Positions 6,530 through 9,838 of a DNA stretch of 9,838 nt are shown here, one piece after another; within the stretch, counting starts at the first letter, position 1; each line of letters starts with the position of its first letter. Under the pieces are notes generated by a model. It made no database searches. It was not told the DNA's origin and saw nothing but the letters and a program-made list of their open reading frames with translations. The stretch lies in NCBI GenBank assembly GCA_031267485.1, contig JAIRYY010000223.1, positions 1 through 9,838 of the forward strand, in the 5' to 3' direction. This stretch comes from Tannerella sp. GTDB lineage: Bacteria; Bacteroidota; Bacteroidia; Bacteroidales; Tannerellaceae. The position numbers were made by a program, and so were the translations under genes.

Positions 6530-9500
6530 ATGGCGAATATTTCCGAATTAAGCATCAACCGTCCGGTTATGGCCACCGTCATGGTGCTTGTCATACTGCT
6601 GTTCGGCATGATTGGCTACCAGTCGCTCGGCGTCCGCGAATATCCGAGCGTCGACCGGCCTGTCATCTCCGTCAACACCACTTATCCGGGAGCCAATGCC
6701 GAAGTAATCATGAATCAGATTACCGAGCCGCTGGAACAGAATATCAACGGCATCCCCGGCATCCGCTCGCTCAGCAGCGTCAGCAGTCAGGGGAACAGCC
6801 GCATCACCATTGAGTTTGAACTCTCGGTCGACCTCGAAACGGCGGCGAACGACGTGCGCGACAAGGTTTCCCGCGCACAGCGCTATCTGCCGCGCGACTG
6901 CGACCCGCCCACCGTGTCGAAAGCCGACGCCGACGCCACGCCTATCATGCAGATCGGCATCCGCAGCAGCCAGCGTTCGCTGATGGAACTGACGGAGATT
7001 GCCGAACTGACCGTCAAGGAACGCCTGCAGACCATTCAGAACGTCAGCGCCGTGGATATTTGGGGACAGAAACGCTACTCGATGCGCCTGTGGCTCGACC
7101 CGGTCAAAATGGCCGGCTACGGCGTCACGCCGATTGACGTGAGAAACGCCGTCGATGCCGAAAATGTGGAACTGCCCTCCGGAAGCATCGAGGGAAACAC
7201 GGTCGAACTGTCCATCCGCACAATGGGGCTGATGCATACCGCCAAGGAATTTGACGACCTTATCATCAAGGAAAACGACAACAACATCGTCCGTTTCAAG
7301 GACGTGGGCCGCGCGGAACTGTCGCCCGAAGATATAAAAAGCATCATGAAGCGGAACGGCGAGCCGATGGTGGTGGACATTATTATTCCGCAGCCCGGAG
7401 CGAATCACATTGAAATAGCAAACGAGGCCTACGTGCGCGTCGAACAGCTGAAGAAAGACCTGCCCGAAGATGTGACGATAGAGATGATTTACGACAACAC
7501 GCAGTTTATCCGCGCGTCCATATACGAGGTGGAAGAGACCCTTTACGTGGCGTTCATACTCGTCGTGCTGGTGATCTATCTGTTCCTCCGTGACTGGCGG
7601 GTCACGCTTATTCCCGTCGTCGTCATACCGGTATCGCTGGTGGGCGCGTTTTTCGTCATGTTCGTTTCGGGATTTTCTATCAACGTGCTGACGATGCTGG
7701 CGATTGTACTGTCCGTCGGACTGGTCGTCGACGATGCAATCGTCGTAACGGAAAACATTTACGTGCGCATCGAACAGGGGATGACGCCCAAAGCGGCCGG
7801 CATCGAGGGGTCGAAAGAAATATTTTTCGCCGTCATCTCCACGACCGTCACGCTTATCGCCGTATTCATCCCGATAGTCTTCATGGAGGGAATGACGGGA
7901 CGCCTGTTCAAGGAGTTCAGCATCGTAATCGCGGGATCCGTCGCCATTTCGGCTTTTGTGGCGCTCACTTTCACGCCCATGCTGGCGACGAAACTGCTGA
8001 AACGCCAGGAAAAGAAAAACTGGCTTTACCGGAAGTCCGAACCTTTTTTCGAGGGACTGAACCGCCTGTATTCGTCTTCCCTGGATTTTTTCCTGAAAAA
8101 ACGGTGGATTTCAATCCCGGTCGTCCTGTTTTTATTCGGTGCAATCGCCTTTTTCTGGAGCAGAATCCCCTCCGAACTGTCTCCCCTGGAAGACCGTTCG
8201 CAGATAACGGTTAACATTCGCGGGCCGGAAGGCGCCACCTACGAATTTGTCCGCGATTTTTCGGACAAGATAGAAGAAATTGCCGATTCCATCGCCTACG
8301 AAAGGAAGGTAATCACAACGCGCGCATTCGGTTCAATGGGATTCATCTCGGTTATTTTGCCGGATATCGCCGACCGCGAACGCTCGCAGATGGAGATTGC
8401 CGACCTGCTCTCGGCCGAGGTCAGGAAGGAAACGACGGCAAGAGGGTTCGTGCAGCAGCAGTCCACGTTCGGCGACAGGCGCGGGGGCATGCCGATTCAA
8501 TACGTGCTGGAGGCCACAAGTATTCAGAAGCTGGAGGAATTTTTACCTGCGTTCATGGTTAAGGTGAACGAAAGCCCGGTGTTCCAGATGGCCGACGTCA
8601 ACCTGAAATTCACCAAACCGGAAGTGCGCCTGGAAATCAACCGCGACAAGGCTTCGCTGCTTGGGGTGAGCACCCGCAACATCGCCCAGACGCTGCAGTA
8701 TGCCCTTAGCGGACAGCGAATGGGCTATTTCTACATGAACGGCAAGCAATACCAGATATTGGGCGAGATAAACCGCCAGCAGCGCAATACGCCGCTCGAC
8801 CTGAAGTCTATCTACGTCAGGAGCAACAGCGGCTCGATGATTCAGCTCGACAACCTGGTGATTCTCGAAGAAAACGTCGCCCCCCCGCAGCTGTACCGCT
8901 ATAACCGTTTTGTCGCCGCCACGATTTCGAGCGGACTGAACAAAGGCTACACGCTCGGCGAGGGACTGGACGAAATGGATAAAATTGCCAAAGAAGTACT
9001 GGACGAGAGCTTCCGCACAGCCCTGTCGGGCGAATCCAAGGAATTTCGCGAAAGCTCGGACAGCCTGATGTTCGCGCTGATTCTGGCGCTGATTATGATT
9101 TATCTCGTGCTGGCCGCACAGTTCGAGAGTTTCAAGGACCCGCTGATTGTGATGTTCACCGTCCCGCTGGCCGTCGCCGGGGCCTTGTGGTTTATGAGCA
9201 ACGGGGATATCACGATGAACATATTCAGCCAGATTGGCATCATCATGCTGATAGGGCTGGTCGCAAAGAACGGCATCCTGATTGTCGAGTTCGCCAACCA
9301 GCGGCAGAACGCGGGGATAGACAAGGAAGAGGCCATACGTACCGCTTCCGTTCAGCGCCTCCGCCCGATTCTGATGACGAGCGCCTCCACGATACTCGGA
9401 CTGCTGCCCCTCATGTTCGCTTCGGCGGAAGGGGCGAACGGACGCATCGCCATGGGTACGGCCGTCGTCGGAGGGATGATGGTCTCCACTTTCATGACCT

Positions 9501-9568
9501 TATACATCGTGCCGGCCATGTACAGCTTTATTGCAACCAATTTAAAAAACAAAAAAGAAACGAAATGA
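6530..9568 (+). CDS. RND multidrug efflux transporter (HAE-1 type, AcrB/MexF family)
   Basis: A 1012-residue inner-membrane proton-driven exporter, close to the usual 1010-1050 length. Topology follows the RND plan: TM1 (about 12-31), a large periplasmic loop (about 32-336), TM2-6 (337-485), TM7 (526-543), a second large loop (about 544-845), then TM8-12 (846-997). The proton-relay residues are all present: Asp401 and Asp402 in TM4 (VGLVVDDAIV), Lys913 in TM10 (VAKNGIL) and Arg943 before RPILMT, matching AcrB D407, D408, K940 and R971. Other family signatures are GNSRITIEF (88-96), FESFKDP (865-871) and the RPILMT / LGLLPL block of TM11 (945-961). These acidic TM4 residues place it with the drug-type (HAE) rather than heavy-metal RND group. 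The start has no evident Shine-Dalgarno and probably relies on coupling to the adaptor gene 4 nt upstream. Its stop overlaps the TolC gene start. Confidence 0.97.
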   Translation: MANISELSINRPVMATVMVLVILLFGMIGYQSLGVREYPSVDRPVISVNTTYPGANAEVIMNQITEPLEQNINGIPGIRSLSSVSSQGNSRITIEFELSVDLETAANDVRDKVSRAQRYLPRDCDPPTVSKADADATPIMQIGIRSSQRSLMELTEIAELTVKERLQTIQNVSAVDIWGQKRYSMRLWLDPVKMAGYGVTPIDVRNAVDAENVELPSGSIEGNTVELSIRTMGLMHTAKEFDDLIIKENDNNIVRFKDVGRAELSPEDIKSIMKRNGEPMVVDIIIPQPGANHIEIANEAYVRVEQLKKDLPEDVTIEMIYDNTQFIRASIYEVEETLYVAFILVVLVIYLFLRDWRVTLIPVVVIPVSLVGAFFVMFVSGFSINVLTMLAIVLSVGLVVDDAIVVTENIYVRIEQGMTPKAAGIEGSKEIFFAVISTTVTLIAVFIPIVFMEGMTGRLFKEFSIVIAGSVAISAFVALTFTPMLATKLLKRQEKKNWLYRKSEPFFEGLNRLYSSSLDFFLKKRWISIPVVLFLFGAIAFFWSRIPSELSPLEDRSQITVNIRGPEGATYEFVRDFSDKIEEIADSIAYERKVITTRAFGSMGFISVILPDIADRERSQMEIADLLSAEVRKETTARGFVQQQSTFGDRRGGMPIQYVLEATSIQKLEEFLPAFMVKVNESPVFQMADVNLKFTKPEVRLEINRDKASLLGVSTRNIAQTLQYALSGQRMGYFYMNGKQYQILGEINRQQRNTPLDLKSIYVRSNSGSMIQLDNLVILEENVAPPQLYRYNRFVAATISSGLNKGYTLGEGLDEMDKIAKEVLDESFRTALSGESKEFRESSDSLMFALILALIMIYLVLAAQFESFKDPLIVMFTVPLAVAGALWFMSNGDITMNIFSQIGIIMLIGLVAKNGILIVEFANQRQNAGIDKEEAIRTASVQRLRPILMTSASTILGLLPLMFASAEGANGRIAMGTAVVGGMMVSTFMTLYIVPAMYSFIATNLKNKKETK

Positions 9569-9838
9569 AACGGTATCTGTTAACGGTCATAGTTCCTGCC
9601 GTATCCTGCGTCGCCGTATGCGCCCAGGAACTCTACACGCTGGAGAAATGTATCGGAATCGGCCTCGAACGCAATTATTCCATACGGATTATTCAGAATG
9701 AGGAACAGATTTCATCCAATAACGCGACGCCGGGAAATGCCGGCTATCTGCCTGTGGTCGACCTGAGCGGAGGTTTCAGCGGTACCCGGTACGGCTACAA
9801 CTACGACTATTCCGACGGGACGTCCGGAAAGGAGGACG
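9565..9838 (+). CDS. TolC-family outer-membrane efflux channel, 5' part only
   Basis: The first 91 codons are visible before the window ends. The start overlaps the pump gene by 4 bp (ATGA, 9565-9568), which implies translational coupling. The protein opens with a signal peptide (MKRYLLTVIVPAVSCVAVCAQ, likely cleaved after CAQ at 19-21) and then LYTLEKCIGIGLERNYSI, the typical first helix of outer-membrane factors, in which a TLEECI-x-x-L-x-x-N pattern begins the periplasmic coiled coil. An SSNNATPGNAGYLPVVDLSGG segment follows, the usual run into the first outer-membrane strands in Bacteroidota TolC homologues. With the adaptor and pump it completes a tripartite exporter. The rest of the beta-barrel and coiled coils lies beyond the window. 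Confidence 0.92.
   Translation, partial: MKRYLLTVIVPAVSCVAVCAQELYTLEKCIGIGLERNYSIRIIQNEEQISSNNATPGNAGYLPVVDLSGGFSGTRYGYNYDYSDGTSGKED

Noticed and set aside
6548..7408. Minus-strand ORF of 286 residues inside the RND gene
   Set aside because: It is a shadow of the RND transporter coding strand with no family features of its own.

Overview
The window looks like a chromosomal segment from a member of the Bacteroidota, most likely order Bacteroidales. The clues are a TAnnTTTG-type -7 box upstream of several starts, AT-rich leaders with weak or absent Shine-Dalgarno sequences, a secreted Ig-repeat protein ending in a domain that resembles a type IX secretion (T9SS) sorting signal, and an adaptor/RND pump/TolC operon of the usual Bacteroidota layout. 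GC-rich coding DNA alternates with very AT-rich intergenic DNA. Genus cannot be fixed from the sequence alone.

Layout. Bases 1-112 (minus) hold the first 37 codons of a TrpB-like PLP enzyme. Bases 113-869 contain no full-length gene but are rich in structure: a tandem array of ten 23-bp hairpin units (158-387), a 24-codon ORF resembling the start of a Bacteroidota HU-like DNA-binding protein (409-483, minus) with a good promoter behind it (520-549), a long imperfect palindromic interspersed repeat (613-726), a short fragment of the same repeat (746-755), a G-rich tract (775-809) and a strong intrinsic terminator (811-850). The terminator ends the next gene, a large minus-strand secreted protein with seven Big_2-like Ig repeats (870-3569). 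Upstream of it, also on the minus strand, is a class-3-like aldehyde dehydrogenase (3777-5159). A divergent intergenic region (5160-5424) with several palindromes separates this from a plus-strand tripartite efflux operon: membrane-fusion adaptor (5425-6525), RND transporter (6530-9568) and the start of a TolC-family outer-membrane channel (9565 to the window edge).

How the genes work together. The three plus-strand genes are tightly packed (4-nt gap, then a 4-bp ATGA overlap) and should build one envelope-spanning drug or solute exporter; no regulator gene lies beside them in the window. The aldehyde dehydrogenase and the Ig-repeat protein each appear to have their own promoter and show no evident functional link. 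The most unusual part is the 113-527 stretch: the hairpin array keeps its loop while stem bases change in compensating pairs, and it lies where it would be transcribed as the leader of the TrpB-like gene if the promoter at 520-549 is the one used.
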